Shown piece after piece: positions 48,260-56,742 of a stretch of 64,000 nt of DNA (positions are counted from its first letter, which is position 1; every line of letters begins with the position of its first letter). Location: positions 1,488,001 to 1,552,000 of the forward strand of contig NZ_JBDFMQ010000001.1 of NCBI RefSeq assembly GCF_047238345.1, given 5' to 3'. Below the pieces are notes generated by a model. It was not told the DNA's origin, searched no databases, and saw only the letters and a program-made list of their open reading frames with translations. The position numbers were made by a program, and so were the translations under genes. Source of the DNA: Shouchella sp047238345 (GTDB taxonomy: Bacteria; Bacillota; Bacilli; Bacillales; Bacillaceae_D).

Positions 48260-49096
48260 ATGAATACACAAGACGCTTACGAAATATGCCATACCATTAT
48301 TAAGCAGCATTCTAAGACGTTTGCGAAAGCTTTCAGTACGTTACCACCTAAAAAAAGACAAGCGGTATGGGCAATTTATGCTTTTTGTCGAACCGTTGAT
48401 GATATTGTAGATGAGGGGCAATCACCTTCACTTGAATTAGAGAAATTTGAAGAAGCATTTATTCGCTTTACAAAAAATGAGTTGCCATTAACAGATCCTA
48501 AATGGATAGCGCTTGATGATGTGTTCCAGAAGTTTGAGATGGATCCGACCCCTTTCTTTCATATGATAAAAGGACAGCGAATGGACTTGTACTTAAAGAG
48601 GTATCAGACGTTGGAAGAGGTAGAGCAGTATTCCTATCATGTTGCGAGTACAGTTGGTTTAATGTTGCTACCGGTGCTTGCTCCGAAAAATCATAAGCAG
48701 CTATATAGTAGTGGCGTCGCACTCGGTAAAGCGATGCAGCTCACGAATATTTTACGAGATATTGGTGAAGATTTAAACCGAGATCGGATTTATGTACCAC
48801 AGTCGATTATGCGAGAATATGGGGTAACAGAAGAGCAATTAGCAAATGGGAAACGAGATGATTCGTTTATTCAGATGTGGGAGCATATTGCCACAAGAGC
48901 AGAAGCGTTGTATCAAGAGGCGTTTAAAGATATGCACTTGTATCCACTAGATGCAAGGTTACCTGTACACGGTGCGGGCATGATGTATCGTGCGATTTTA
49001 AAAGCAGTTCGGGTAAATAACTACAATGTCTTTTCGCAAAAATCCTATGTTCCGAAAACAGAAAAAGAACTCATTCTTAATGAACTAAAAGCCTGA
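48260..49096 (+). CDS. crtM: Dehydrosqualene (diapophytoene) synthase CrtM
   Basis: Condenses two farnesyl diphosphates to 4,4'-diapophytoene, the C30 precursor. A 278-aa all-helical prenyltransferase with substrate-binding DxxxD as RTVDDIVDEGQ (about 46-56) and the second site LRDIGEDLNRDRIYVP (about 164-179). Start HSKTFAKAFSTLPPKKRQAVWAIYAFCR is standard. GGAGGGGA precedes the ATG. Clustering with CrtN homologues identifies it as CrtM rather than phytoene or squalene synthase. Confidence 0.88.
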   Translation: MNTQDAYEICHTIIKQHSKTFAKAFSTLPPKKRQAVWAIYAFCRTVDDIVDEGQSPSLELEKFEEAFIRFTKNELPLTDPKWIALDDVFQKFEMDPTPFFHMIKGQRMDLYLKRYQTLEEVEQYSYHVASTVGLMLLPVLAPKNHKQLYSSGVALGKAMQLTNILRDIGEDLNRDRIYVPQSIMREYGVTEEQLANGKRDDSFIQMWEHIATRAEALYQEAFKDMHLYPLDARLPVHGAGMMYRAILKAVRVNNYNVFSQKSYVPKTEKELILNELKA

Positions 49097-49126
49097 GATC
49101 ATGTTGTTGATCTTAGGCTTTTTTTT
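49087..49126. terminator. Bidirectional terminator between the two carotenoid operons
   Basis: A 15-bp stem with one mismatch/wobble (49087-49101 with 49108-49122), with A and T runs outside, overlaps the last codons of both convergent operons, whose stops are only 2 nt apart. Confidence 0.85.
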
Positions 49127-50589
49127 ATGAGGTTAGCTGCGTTTCTTCCACTTTGAACGACCATAGGGGAACCACCACCGGGGTGGGTTGACCCTCCAGC
49201 AAAAAATAAATTAGTGAGGTCTTTCCCTTTTGTAGAAGGTCGATTAAAGGCTTGCATAAGTGTATGAGAGGTATAACCATAGAGACCTCCGAAATACGAA
49301 TGAAACTCTTCTTCAAGCTGTTTTGGTGTAATGATTAGATCGTCGATAATGAAATCTCTAATAGAGACCCCGCGCTGCTCTAGTTGATCATACACCCAGT
49401 TTTTTAATTGATTTGGGTCAAGGTCACGGTTTTCAAGTGTTAAGGAAGGAGCGTTCACAAGAATAAACAAATTGTCTCCTTCTTTCGTTTGGTTGGAAAT
49501 AGCGCTTTGATCATATGTGGATGAATTGCTAATATAAATAGTCGGATCAGATGGATACGCTTTTTGTGAAAATAGTTGTTGGAATTCTTTCTCGTAGTCC
49601 TTACTAAAATAAACTTGGTGATAATGGCGAGCACTTGTCTTTTGATTGGTCGCGCACAAAATCACAAAAGCTGAACTTGTTGGTTCCTTCACTTTTGTAT
49701 TTTCAGTAAAAGAAGGGCGGTGCTTTTTGTCAACGAGTTTTGGATATACCGTTAAAAAGTCACCATTTAACAAGTAGGCATCATAAGCTTTTTTGGAAAC
49801 AGACTTTGTTGACAAGGACGTGACGGTCTTATTGTCATTAACATGTAGCTCGCTGACCTCTTCATTGAAGTGAAATGTTACACCTAGTTCTTCCGCTCGT
49901 CTTTGAAAAGCTTCAGCAATCGTTGGATTTCCTCCGGGCACGTAGTATACTCCATCTAAAAACTCTAAATAGCCGATCATTGAAAAGGTTGCCGGTGCTA
50001 AATAAGGAGAAGAGCCAATGTATGTTGCGTAACGATCCAACATTTGAACAATTCGTTGGTCTTCAAAAAAGGAACGGTGATACTGGTGCATAGTTGTAAA
50101 CGGCTTAACAGCTGAAAAGGCACGAAGCAATCGTAGTGATGCAAATTCTTGTATGCTCGAAAACGTACGTGGGAAAAATTCGTTTACAGCATGGGTATAA
50201 AGTTGCTTAATTGAATGTGTATAACGATCAAATTGTTCAGGACGAACATCAAATGATTGAAGTTGTTCAAGCATGGTCGCTCGGTCACTTGAAGCGAGTA
50301 ATGTTGAACCGTCCGAAAAATAATTCATTGTGTGGGTGTTTAATTTTCTAAATTCGATATACTCATCTGGATTTACGCCACTTAAACGTAAAATGTCTTT
50401 AAATGCATTTGGCATCGTAATTGTGTTCGGACCAAAATCAAACCGAGCTCCTCCGACCGTATACCGTTTCATTTTTCCACCGGCGTAGTGATTTTTTTCA
50501 TACACATCAACACGGTAGCCTGCTGAAGCAAGAAGAATGGAGGCGGCTAATCCCCCTAAGCCAGCACCGATAATGGCAATGGATTTCAT
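49099..50589 (-). CDS. CrtN/CrtD/CrtP-type carotenoid oxidoreductase (third paralogue)
   Basis: A 496-aa FAD enzyme: IIGAGLGGLAASILLASAGY (about 5-24), EKNHYAGGKMKRY, YIGSSPYLAPATFSMIGYLE (about 190-209) and GGSTHPGGGSPMVVQSGR near the C-terminus. This pattern is nearer to CrtP (end-group oxidation) and CrtD (3,4-desaturation of hydroxylated ends) than to CrtN. Its partners in the operon, a CruF-like hydratase, glycosyltransferase and acyltransferase, favour a CrtD-like 3,4-desaturase. Last gene of the minus-strand operon; start overlaps the glycosyltransferase stop (ATGA). Confidence 0.75.
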   Translation of the reverse strand: MKSIAIIGAGLGGLAASILLASAGYRVDVYEKNHYAGGKMKRYTVGGARFDFGPNTITMPNAFKDILRLSGVNPDEYIEFRKLNTHTMNYFSDGSTLLASSDRATMLEQLQSFDVRPEQFDRYTHSIKQLYTHAVNEFFPRTFSSIQEFASLRLLRAFSAVKPFTTMHQYHRSFFEDQRIVQMLDRYATYIGSSPYLAPATFSMIGYLEFLDGVYYVPGGNPTIAEAFQRRAEELGVTFHFNEEVSELHVNDNKTVTSLSTKSVSKKAYDAYLLNGDFLTVYPKLVDKKHRPSFTENTKVKEPTSSAFVILCATNQKTSARHYHQVYFSKDYEKEFQQLFSQKAYPSDPTIYISNSSTYDQSAISNQTKEGDNLFILVNAPSLTLENRDLDPNQLKNWVYDQLEQRGVSIRDFIIDDLIITPKQLEEEFHSYFGGLYGYTSHTLMQAFNRPSTKGKDLTNLFFAGGSTHPGGGSPMVVQSGRNAANLIKKSLRSTT

Positions 50590-51704
50590 TTATAGACTCT
50601 TCCTTTCCACGTGTAGCCTGTACGTTTAGATAGAAACATGGAGTAAACAAGTATACTAATTAAGCTTGCTGAAGAAAAAGGAATAAAAAAGCTTAATACT
50701 AGTCTTTGTTTTGACAAAAAATTGACCCATGCCATCATAAGAACAGTTAACACATATGGGATTATGTAATAAAGCTGGAGCGAAACGACTCCGTACAAGG
50801 CAACAAAGAGTGGCGCAACAAATACGAACGCATAGAAGAGCATTAGCAGCACGGATAATAAATAGGAGCGCCCAATGCCCGGAAAGCTATTCTTTGCGAA
50901 ACCATGCCAAACTTCATTTGTTGTGTCGTACATTTTACAAGAAGCAAACGCAGTGTTGTTTACAAGTTGCGTTGCAAATCCAGCTTGTTTGCTATTACGC
51001 ATTAGTTGAATATCTTCTGTTAAAGAGCGATAAATGGCTTCGTGACCTCCAATTTGGTCGTAGCACGATTTTGAAAAAAACATGAACGAGCCGTGGGCTG
51101 CTGAAGCAAGCGGCATTTGCGTTTGATTTGCAAAGTATAAAGGTAAGTGCAAGTAAATAATCAAATGTTGCATAGGGACAAGGAGTTGACATAACCAAGA
51201 AGTCCCTTTTACTGGGAACTGTGGAAATCCGGAAATTAAGCCAAGATTTTTTTTCTTCGCAACATGAAGTAAGGCTTCGATGGTACTCGGTTGAATGTGC
51301 ATGTCTGCATCAAGGAAAAACAAATATCGACCTTGTGCATGCTTGCTTAATTGATGGCAAGCAAACACTTTGCCAACCCAATGCGCTGGGAGCTTTTCAC
51401 CTTGAATTATTCGTGCGTTGGGGAGTCCTCGTGTATGTCTCTCCAACAATAACTGGGTTTCATCCGTTGATTGGTCATTTAAGAAAATAAACTCAAGCTT
51501 GGAGTAGGTCAACGTACGTAAACTCTCAATTAAGGGTTGTACATTATGCTCTTCATTTCTTAACGGCACAAGAATGGTCACGAGTGGTTCGGTGCCTGAT
51601 TTGACCGTGGAAAAGTCTTTTCTCAGAATAGGCATGAAAAGAGAATTGAAGAGGAGCCATAAGAACAGCAAGCTCAGTCCAATGATAAGAATAAGTGTGA
51701 ACAT
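50586..51704 (-). CDS. Family 2 glycosyltransferase of the carotenoid operon
   Basis: A 372-aa membrane-bound GT2: N-terminal helix (about 2-22), ILVPLRNEEHNVQPLIESL (about 43-61), EFIFLNDQSTDET, the DXD-type FFLDADMHI (about 124-132) and TEDIQLMRNS (the acceptor-base region), then three C-terminal helices. It probably glycosylates a hydroxylated C30 carotenoid, like CrtQ or CruG. The frame is open to 51854, but AAGGCGGA precedes ATG 51704, which gives the usual start. Lies between the acyltransferase and the third CrtN-family gene. Confidence 0.8.
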   Translation of the reverse strand: MFTLILIIGLSLLFLWLLFNSLFMPILRKDFSTVKSGTEPLVTILVPLRNEEHNVQPLIESLRTLTYSKLEFIFLNDQSTDETQLLLERHTRGLPNARIIQGEKLPAHWVGKVFACHQLSKHAQGRYLFFLDADMHIQPSTIEALLHVAKKKNLGLISGFPQFPVKGTSWLCQLLVPMQHLIIYLHLPLYFANQTQMPLASAAHGSFMFFSKSCYDQIGGHEAIYRSLTEDIQLMRNSKQAGFATQLVNNTAFASCKMYDTTNEVWHGFAKNSFPGIGRSYLLSVLLMLFYAFVFVAPLFVALYGVVSLQLYYIIPYVLTVLMMAWVNFLSKQRLVLSFFIPFSSASLISILVYSMFLSKRTGYTWKGRVYK

Positions 51705-51735
51705 AAATCCGCCTTTTTTTCGTCTATGTCCCGTT

Positions 51736-52407
51736 TTACAATGTAAGAACGGTATAGGATGTATAATCTCGCTTAATAATCGCCTGTTTTTGCTGATCAA
51801 GCTGAGCGGTAAGCAATTGTTCGAGAAAAGCCGTTTTTTCTTCAATTGCTCCATTCAGCGCGTTTGTTGCTTGCCCTTTTCCAATATGAATGAGGAGATA
51901 TGGTTTCCGTTTGTCTGCAAACGCATAGGAAATGGTAATCGGAACCACATCTGTATGCTGCGGAGCTTTGTCACTCAGCCAGCCAATGCCTTTTAAAAAG
52001 CCAAGCGGTCGTTTCTCCAATGCTTGTTCCTCACCTTGTGGAAATACCCAGACACTGTTGTTGTTCGTTAGAATTTCTTGAGCATAACGAAGGGACTGAA
52101 TCATCTCTTTCGGTTTGTCACGATTAATAGAAAACGCGCCAAAATGACGAAAGAAGGCGTATTTTTTTAACCCTTCTTCCGACATCATCATAAAAAGTGG
52201 CTGTTTAAGTTGATGCTTCGTTAATAGCAAGGCAACCATTCCATCCCACCAGCTTGAATGATTGCCAATAAAGAGAAGTGGACGGTTTTGTTCGAATGGT
52301 TCATCCACTTGAATCAAGACCTTGGAAAACGATCGTTTGAAAAGAAATTGCTGGACATAAAAGCGAAACAAACGTAGAAGCCAAGGTTTACGTGTAGCCT
52401 TTATCAT
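51736..52407 (-). CDS. PlsC-like (1-acyl-glycerol-3-phosphate acyltransferase family) enzyme
   Basis: A 223-aa acyltransferase with the H-x4-D motif in LFIGNHSSWWDGMVALL (about 49-65) and VFPQGEEQALEKRP (about 119-132). In this operon it probably esterifies a fatty acid to the sugar of a carotenoid glycoside, the role played by CrtO in staphyloxanthin, though the fold differs from CrtO. It overlaps the CruF-like gene by 4 nt and precedes the glycosyltransferase by 31 nt. Confidence 0.82.
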   Translation of the reverse strand: MIKATRKPWLLRLFRFYVQQFLFKRSFSKVLIQVDEPFEQNRPLLFIGNHSSWWDGMVALLLTKHQLKQPLFMMMSEEGLKKYAFFRHFGAFSINRDKPKEMIQSLRYAQEILTNNNSVWVFPQGEEQALEKRPLGFLKGIGWLSDKAPQHTDVVPITISYAFADKRKPYLLIHIGKGQATNALNGAIEEKTAFLEQLLTAQLDQQKQAIIKRDYTSYTVLTL

Positions 52408-53177
52408 GTTTGCCTCCGCGCACGATTGTATAAGAATAATAAAATACTCATTAATCCTATTGTAAGTAAAGGCGCGAAAATAATGCCATTTACAAGGGCA
52501 ATGATGCTAAACATCGCAATCATTAACACATATAAAACGATCATTCTGTCTTGCCAATATGGGTGAAAATCCTTTGTGCGACGAAGGAAACGAACGCCAA
52601 TCCATAGTAAGAAGTGGAGCGTTAAAGCGATAAAAAACCAGCCAACAAAATTTGAAAAAGGAATTCCGTAATAGAGACCGTCTCCATCCCACACCCAATA
52701 CTGTTTGACATTGGCTGCAACAGGATCAAGAATTAAGTCCATCACGACAGCAGCAATGGCACCAACGAAACTATAGAGCAACAATTGAACAATCGGTTGT
52801 TTGATAGCTAGTACCATCGGCTTTACAAGTGCATGCGTTGTCGCAATGACCATAAGCCATGCGGTTCCAATTGTTAACGGAATATCCGCTATGTATAGTC
52901 CAAAATCAGGATTATAAAAATAATGCCCAAAGAAAAGTCCGTATTGAACACCTAAGTATTCAACGAGTATGGTTGAAACGATAATGAAAAAACTAAACAC
53001 AAGGCCAAATAATTTATATTCGCGATATAAATAAAAGCCTCCAAGTGCACCAGCAGCAAGTAAGAAGACAGCATTTGCCCACTCTAGCCAAGGGGGGAGT
53101 AAGTCAAAGCCTACTAAAATAACGCCGCATAGGTACCACACAATAAAAAAACGAAAAAGGATACGATCTACAATCAA
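52404..53177 (-). CDS. CruF-like carotenoid 1,2-hydratase (DUF422)
   Basis: A 257-aa membrane protein of about eight helices. The family signature of the CruF/carotenoid hydratase group is seen: FFGHYFYNPDFG (about 82-93), AAVVMDLILDPVA (about 136-148, acidic residue in the membrane) and WVWDGDGLYYGIPFSNFVGW (about 156-175). CruF adds water across the psi end to give a 1-hydroxy carotenoid. First gene of the minus-strand operon, so hydration, acylation, glycosylation and desaturation genes lie in one transcript. Confidence 0.8.
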   Translation of the reverse strand: MIVDRILFRFFIVWYLCGVILVGFDLLPPWLEWANAVFLLAAGALGGFYLYREYKLFGLVFSFFIIVSTILVEYLGVQYGLFFGHYFYNPDFGLYIADIPLTIGTAWLMVIATTHALVKPMVLAIKQPIVQLLLYSFVGAIAAVVMDLILDPVAANVKQYWVWDGDGLYYGIPFSNFVGWFFIALTLHFLLWIGVRFLRRTKDFHPYWQDRMIVLYVLMIAMFSIIALVNGIIFAPLLTIGLMSILLFLYNRARRQT

Positions 53178-53219
53178 AATTTACCTCCAGCAATCAATAT
53201 TCAATAGAACCTTTTAGCT

Positions 53220-53297
53220 TATTCCCTGTCTGCAAGAAATACAAACGCCTGCAATCGATTAACGTTCATTTGTTTAGTACCGTGCAAACAGGGAATA
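53220..53297. promoter_or_regulatory. Long-spaced inverted repeat between carotenoid operon and crr
   Basis: TATTCCCTGTCTGCA (53220-53234) and TGCAAACAGGGAATA (53283-53297) are inverted copies with one mismatch, 48 bp apart. One arm lies 7 bp upstream of the crr -35; the other is about 45 bp upstream of the CruF-like start. The arrangement suggests a pair of operators for one regulator acting on both directions. The regulator is not known. Confidence 0.45.
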
Positions 53298-53304
53298 GTA
53301 TGAT

Positions 53305-53334
53305 TTGACACAAGCGATTAAATCAACGTAAAAT
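53305..53334 (+). promoter_or_regulatory. Sigma-A promoter for crr
   Basis: TTGACA (53305-53310) and TAAAAT (53329-53334) with 18-bp spacing; transcription should start near 53341. Confidence 0.75.
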
Positions 53335-53381
53335 ACGATTTTATGAGTAGATTTGACTCATTATGCAAAGGGAGTGGAAAG

Positions 53382-53873
53382 ATGTTTAAAAAATTATTTG
53401 GAAAAAACAATGTTGAGCCAGAAATAATACATGCACCGATCAACGGAACGGCTGTTGCCATTGAAGAAGTTCCAGATCCAACATTTGGTCAAAAGATGAT
53501 TGGTGATGGCCTTGCAATCGAACCAAAAGAAGGAAAAGTTGTCGCACCTATTGATGGAAAAGTGGTTCAAGTGTTTCCAACAAAACATGCTTTCGGAATT
53601 GAGACTGATAATGGAGCAGAACTACTTGTTCATATCGGACTCGAAACGGTAGCTATGAATGGTGAAGGTTTTACCGCACATGTACAAGAAGGTGACAAAG
53701 TAAAAGCAGGGGATGTCATCATTGAATTTGACTTAGATTTAGTCAAAGAACGAGCGGCCCATACCATTACGCCAATCGTTGTCACAAACCACGATCAGTT
53801 CTCTCTTGAGAAGCTTGCTGATGGTGATGTAGTTGCAAACGAATCCCCATTATTTAAGTTAACGAAGAAATAA
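53382..53873 (+). CDS. crr: PTS glucose-type enzyme IIA
   Basis: A 163-aa free-standing EIIA(Glc)-like phosphocarrier that accepts phosphate from HPr and passes it to a IIB domain. The beta-rich fold is marked by PINGTAVAIEEVPDPTFGQKM (about 18-38), KHAFGIET (first active-site His) and ELLVHIGLET (phospho-accepting His). No IIBC gene is adjacent, so it must serve sugar permeases elsewhere. The ATG at 53382 follows GGGAGTGG; a longer frame from 53343 includes the promoter and is not used. Confidence 0.92.
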   Translation: MFKKLFGKNNVEPEIIHAPINGTAVAIEEVPDPTFGQKMIGDGLAIEPKEGKVVAPIDGKVVQVFPTKHAFGIETDNGAELLVHIGLETVAMNGEGFTAHVQEGDKVKAGDVIIEFDLDLVKERAAHTITPIVVTNHDQFSLEKLADGDVVANESPLFKLTKK

Positions 53874-53914
53874 CAGCGTTTGAGATGGTAGCTCCATCTC
53901 AGCGCTGTTTTTTT
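53872..53914 (+). terminator. crr terminator
   Basis: A 17-bp stem with one mismatch, joined by TAGCT, ends in TTTTTTT, overlapping the crr stop. Confidence 0.85.
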
Positions 53915-54024
53915 CTTTTTTTGTCACCACTTTTTTATAGCGAAATGGGAATGAACCTGTTAAACTACGAAAAGATTCGGTTAAACAGCATGCACGAAAA
54001 ATATAAATCTAGGGGTGAAGGGCT

Positions 54025-54591
54025 TTGCTAGTGACTGCTTTAATAATCTTTTTTGCACAATTGATTTACGTACCAATTTTAACGTTACGAACGATTATGA
54101 TGGTCAAAGGCTTAAAGCATCGTGCTGCAGCAATGGGAATGCTAGAAGGTGTTATATATGTTGTTGCCATTGCCATTATCTTTAGTGATTTAGAGAATTA
54201 CTACAACATGGCAGCTTATGCGTTAGGTTTTGGTGTAGGCTTGTATTTAGGTGCCTTGATTGAAGAAAAATTAGCGATCGGCTATGTAAGTATAGAAGTG
54301 AATATTCCAGAGAAGAATCAACCTCTTATTGATCGACTGCGTGAATTAGGTTTTAGTGTTTCTAGTTCTTATGTAGAAGGAATGAATTCAAATCGTTGTC
54401 AACTTGATTGTACAGCGAGAAGAGATCGAGAAAAAGAATTTATTCAAATTGTCTCTTCTTTTGAACCAGCAGCTTTTATCGTTTCTTTTGAACCACGAAA
54501 CTTTAAAGGTGGTTATATTACAAAAGCAATGAAAAGAAGACGTGAACGTTATCTAAAGCGAAAACAGAAGGCAGAGAATTCAGCCAACTGA
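54025..54591 (+). CDS. UPF0316 (DUF2179/DUF5698) membrane protein, YebE-like
   Basis: A 188-aa protein with three N-terminal helices (about 2-80) and a cytoplasmic DUF2179 domain (about 85-160) followed by a basic Arg/Lys-rich tail. LIYVPILTLRTIMMVKG and GFGVGLYLGALIEEKLAIGYV are characteristic. Function is unknown; B. subtilis YebE is the reference. TTG start after AGGGGTGAAGGG. Confidence 0.83.
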   Translation: MLVTALIIFFAQLIYVPILTLRTIMMVKGLKHRAAAMGMLEGVIYVVAIAIIFSDLENYYNMAAYALGFGVGLYLGALIEEKLAIGYVSIEVNIPEKNQPLIDRLRELGFSVSSSYVEGMNSNRCQLDCTARRDREKEFIQIVSSFEPAAFIVSFEPRNFKGGYITKAMKRRRERYLKRKQKAENSAN

Positions 54592-54675
54592 AATTCAGGA
54601 AGCGTTTAATCTTGACAGTTTGTTTATTTTTTTGGATGATAAAGCTAATTCTTTGGTACAAGGAGGAAAAGGGAT

Positions 54676-55797
54676 TTGGCGCATATTGAAGCAATTTATT
54701 ATGTAACGGAAGAAAAAGAACATATCGAATTAAAAGCTGAGCGAATGGCGACAGGTTTAACAGCAAAGCCTTGGCAAGAGATGCCTGAATCTGAAAAGCA
54801 ACAAAGTTTAGCTTATAAAGGGAAAGTTGTATCCATAAAAGAAGACGCTGCATATGGACCAGGATATTTTGTTACGATCTCGTTTCCGGTTGCGTATGAA
54901 GTTCCTGATTTTCCTTCCATTTTAACAACAACGTATGGACGGCTTTCGTATGAGCCTAATGTAAAGCTAATTGATTTACAGTTTTCAAATGACTTACTTA
55001 AGCTATTCCCAGGGCCGAGACTAGGCATCGAAGGAATTCGTGATTTAGTCGATGTCCATGATCGACCATTAGCAATGAGTGTAGCGAAAGGTGCAATTGG
55101 ACGATCGGTAGATTCCTTCCACGAGCAGATGCTCAGCCATTGCTATGGAGGAATTGATATTATCCAAGATGATGAGCGATTATTTGAACATGATTGGACG
55201 CCGCTTGAACAGCGAGTGCCAGTTGGATTAGCTGCTATTGCAGAAGCCGCTGAAAAAACTGGTCGCACCCCTCTTTACGTCGTGAACGTAACAGGAAAAA
55301 CATTTGAATTAAAAGAAAGAGTAAAAGAAGCAATCGGTTTAGGTGCTCCGGCTATCTTACTAAATGTCTTTGCTTACGGTATTGATGTACTTCAAGGCTT
55401 ACGCGAAGATGAAGAGATCGATGTACCAATTTTTGCCCATTCTTCTTTAGCTGGCATGATGATTCGCTCGAAGCAACACGGAATCTCATCTAGGTTGCTA
55501 CTGGGCAAACTAATGCGTATGGCAGGCGCCGATGCTGTCTTATTTCCATCTCCTTATGGCCGAATGGGCATTAATGAGGAAGAAGCGCAACATGTAAAAG
55601 AGCAGTTAACGCAGAAGTTAGAAATGAAAACGACTTTTCCGATTCCATCGGCAGGGATTGATTTTAATTCAATTGATCAAGTTAAGGCTGATTTTGGAAA
55701 AGAAGTCATTATAAACTTAGGTGGAAGCGTCCATCGCTATACAGGTGGGGTAGAGGCTGGAGGAAAAGCGTTTATTAAAGCGATCCAGTCAACGTAA
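54676..55797 (+). CDS. RuBisCO-like protein (form IV) with Lys-to-Gln change
   Basis: A 373-aa enzyme of the RuBisCO-like family. FPGPRLGIEGIRDLVDVHDR (about 113-132), LSHCYGGIDIIQDDE (about 153-167), FAHSSLAGMMIRS (about 254-266) and NLGGSVHRYTGGVEAGGKA are the family landmarks. Where RuBisCO and MtnW carry the carbamylated Lys of K-D-D-E, this protein has Q164. It cannot form the usual carbamate-Mg site, so the reaction must differ from MtnW enolase or carboxylation. TTG start after AGGAGGA. No methionine salvage gene is nearby. Convergent with uppP. Confidence 0.85.
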   Translation: MAHIEAIYYVTEEKEHIELKAERMATGLTAKPWQEMPESEKQQSLAYKGKVVSIKEDAAYGPGYFVTISFPVAYEVPDFPSILTTTYGRLSYEPNVKLIDLQFSNDLLKLFPGPRLGIEGIRDLVDVHDRPLAMSVAKGAIGRSVDSFHEQMLSHCYGGIDIIQDDERLFEHDWTPLEQRVPVGLAAIAEAAEKTGRTPLYVVNVTGKTFELKERVKEAIGLGAPAILLNVFAYGIDVLQGLREDEEIDVPIFAHSSLAGMMIRSKQHGISSRLLLGKLMRMAGADAVLFPSPYGRMGINEEEAQHVKEQLTQKLEMKTTFPIPSAGIDFNSIDQVKADFGKEVIINLGGSVHRYTGGVEAGGKAFIKAIQST

Positions 55798-55824
55798 AAA
55801 AAAGCGGCGTTCGCCGCTTTTTTT
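55797..55824. terminator. Bidirectional terminator between RLP gene and uppP
   Basis: A 13-bp GC-core stem (GCGGCG-ttcg-CGCCGC with A/T tracts) overlaps both stop codons. Confidence 0.9.
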
Positions 55825-56656
55825 ATATGGTCGTTGTTGCTAGAGCATCTCTGAATATAAAAACGAGAATGGCAACAATGAAACAATATACTGCAAAATA
55901 GACAAGTTTGCTTTTTCGTACAAGATTAATAAAAAAGACAATTCCAATCCAAGAAGCAACAAACGTTACAAGAAACGAAAGTCCGAGAGCCGTCACGGTA
56001 GTTTGTTCAAGCAGTTCGCCAGATGTTAAATCGCGAATCGCAAGGACAGATGAACCTAGGATAACAGGTATGGATAATAAGAAAGAATACCTAACGGCAG
56101 TTTCTTTGGATAAACCTGCAAACATCCCGACGATCAACGTTGTTCCTGAGCGAGATAAACCGGGAATTAAAGCAAGACATTGTCCTAATCCAACAAAAAT
56201 GGAGTCCCAAATAGTCATTTCTTTTTCCGTACGGTTTCCTAGTTTAACAAAACGTTCTATAATAATAAGGAATAGACCGGTAATGGCTAACGCTAACGCA
56301 ATAAAGATTGGTGCTCGAAATGTTTCGCCTATGTAGTCTTCAAACAAAATGCCTGCAACACCTGTAATACCTGTTGCCACAACAAGATAAATAGCAAACA
56401 TGAACATGGAGCGGTTTTGAGGTGTTCGATTCGTGAAATACGCAAAAAACCCACGGATAATTTCATAGATATCTTTTCGGTAGTAAAGGATCACTGCTAA
56501 AACCGATGCTAAATGCAACAAGATTTCAAAGCTAAGCCCTTCAAACGTCATATCAAACATGGATTGAACAAGTATTAGGTGAGCGGAACTAGAGATTGGT
56601 AGAAACTCGGTAATCCCTTGTACCAAACCTAATATAACGGCTTCTAGTAAAGTCAT
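55823..56656 (-). CDS. uppP: Undecaprenyl-diphosphatase UppP (BacA)
   Basis: Recycles undecaprenyl pyrophosphate to the lipid carrier for peptidoglycan synthesis, at the outer face of the membrane; also gives bacitracin tolerance. A 277-aa integral membrane protein with GLVQGITEFLPISSSAHLIL (about 10-29, catalytic Glu) and LIPGLSRSGTTLIVGMFAGL (about 160-179, second catalytic half). GGGAATTG-type ribosome binding site. Monocistronic. Confidence 0.95.
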   Translation of the reverse strand: MTLLEAVILGLVQGITEFLPISSSAHLILVQSMFDMTFEGLSFEILLHLASVLAVILYYRKDIYEIIRGFFAYFTNRTPQNRSMFMFAIYLVVATGITGVAGILFEDYIGETFRAPIFIALALAITGLFLIIIERFVKLGNRTEKEMTIWDSIFVGLGQCLALIPGLSRSGTTLIVGMFAGLSKETAVRYSFLLSIPVILGSSVLAIRDLTSGELLEQTTVTALGLSFLVTFVASWIGIVFFINLVRKSKLVYFAVYCFIVAILVFIFRDALATTTI

Positions 56657-56742
56657 TTTACAATTCCCTTCTAATTAAAGTAAGCTTGGGCAATACTAGC
56701 TTATTTTAGCAGACTTTTATAAACTCGAAAAGAGGTGTTCAC

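Noticed and set aside
51705..51854. 50-residue N-terminal extension of the carotenoid glycosyltransferase
   Set aside because: It would overlap the acyltransferase gene by about 120 nt, and ATG 51704 has its own ribosome binding site before the expected N-terminal helix.
51574..51996. 140-codon plus-strand frame opposite the acyltransferase and glycosyltransferase
   Set aside because: No ribosome binding site, and both minus-strand genes show catalytic motifs.
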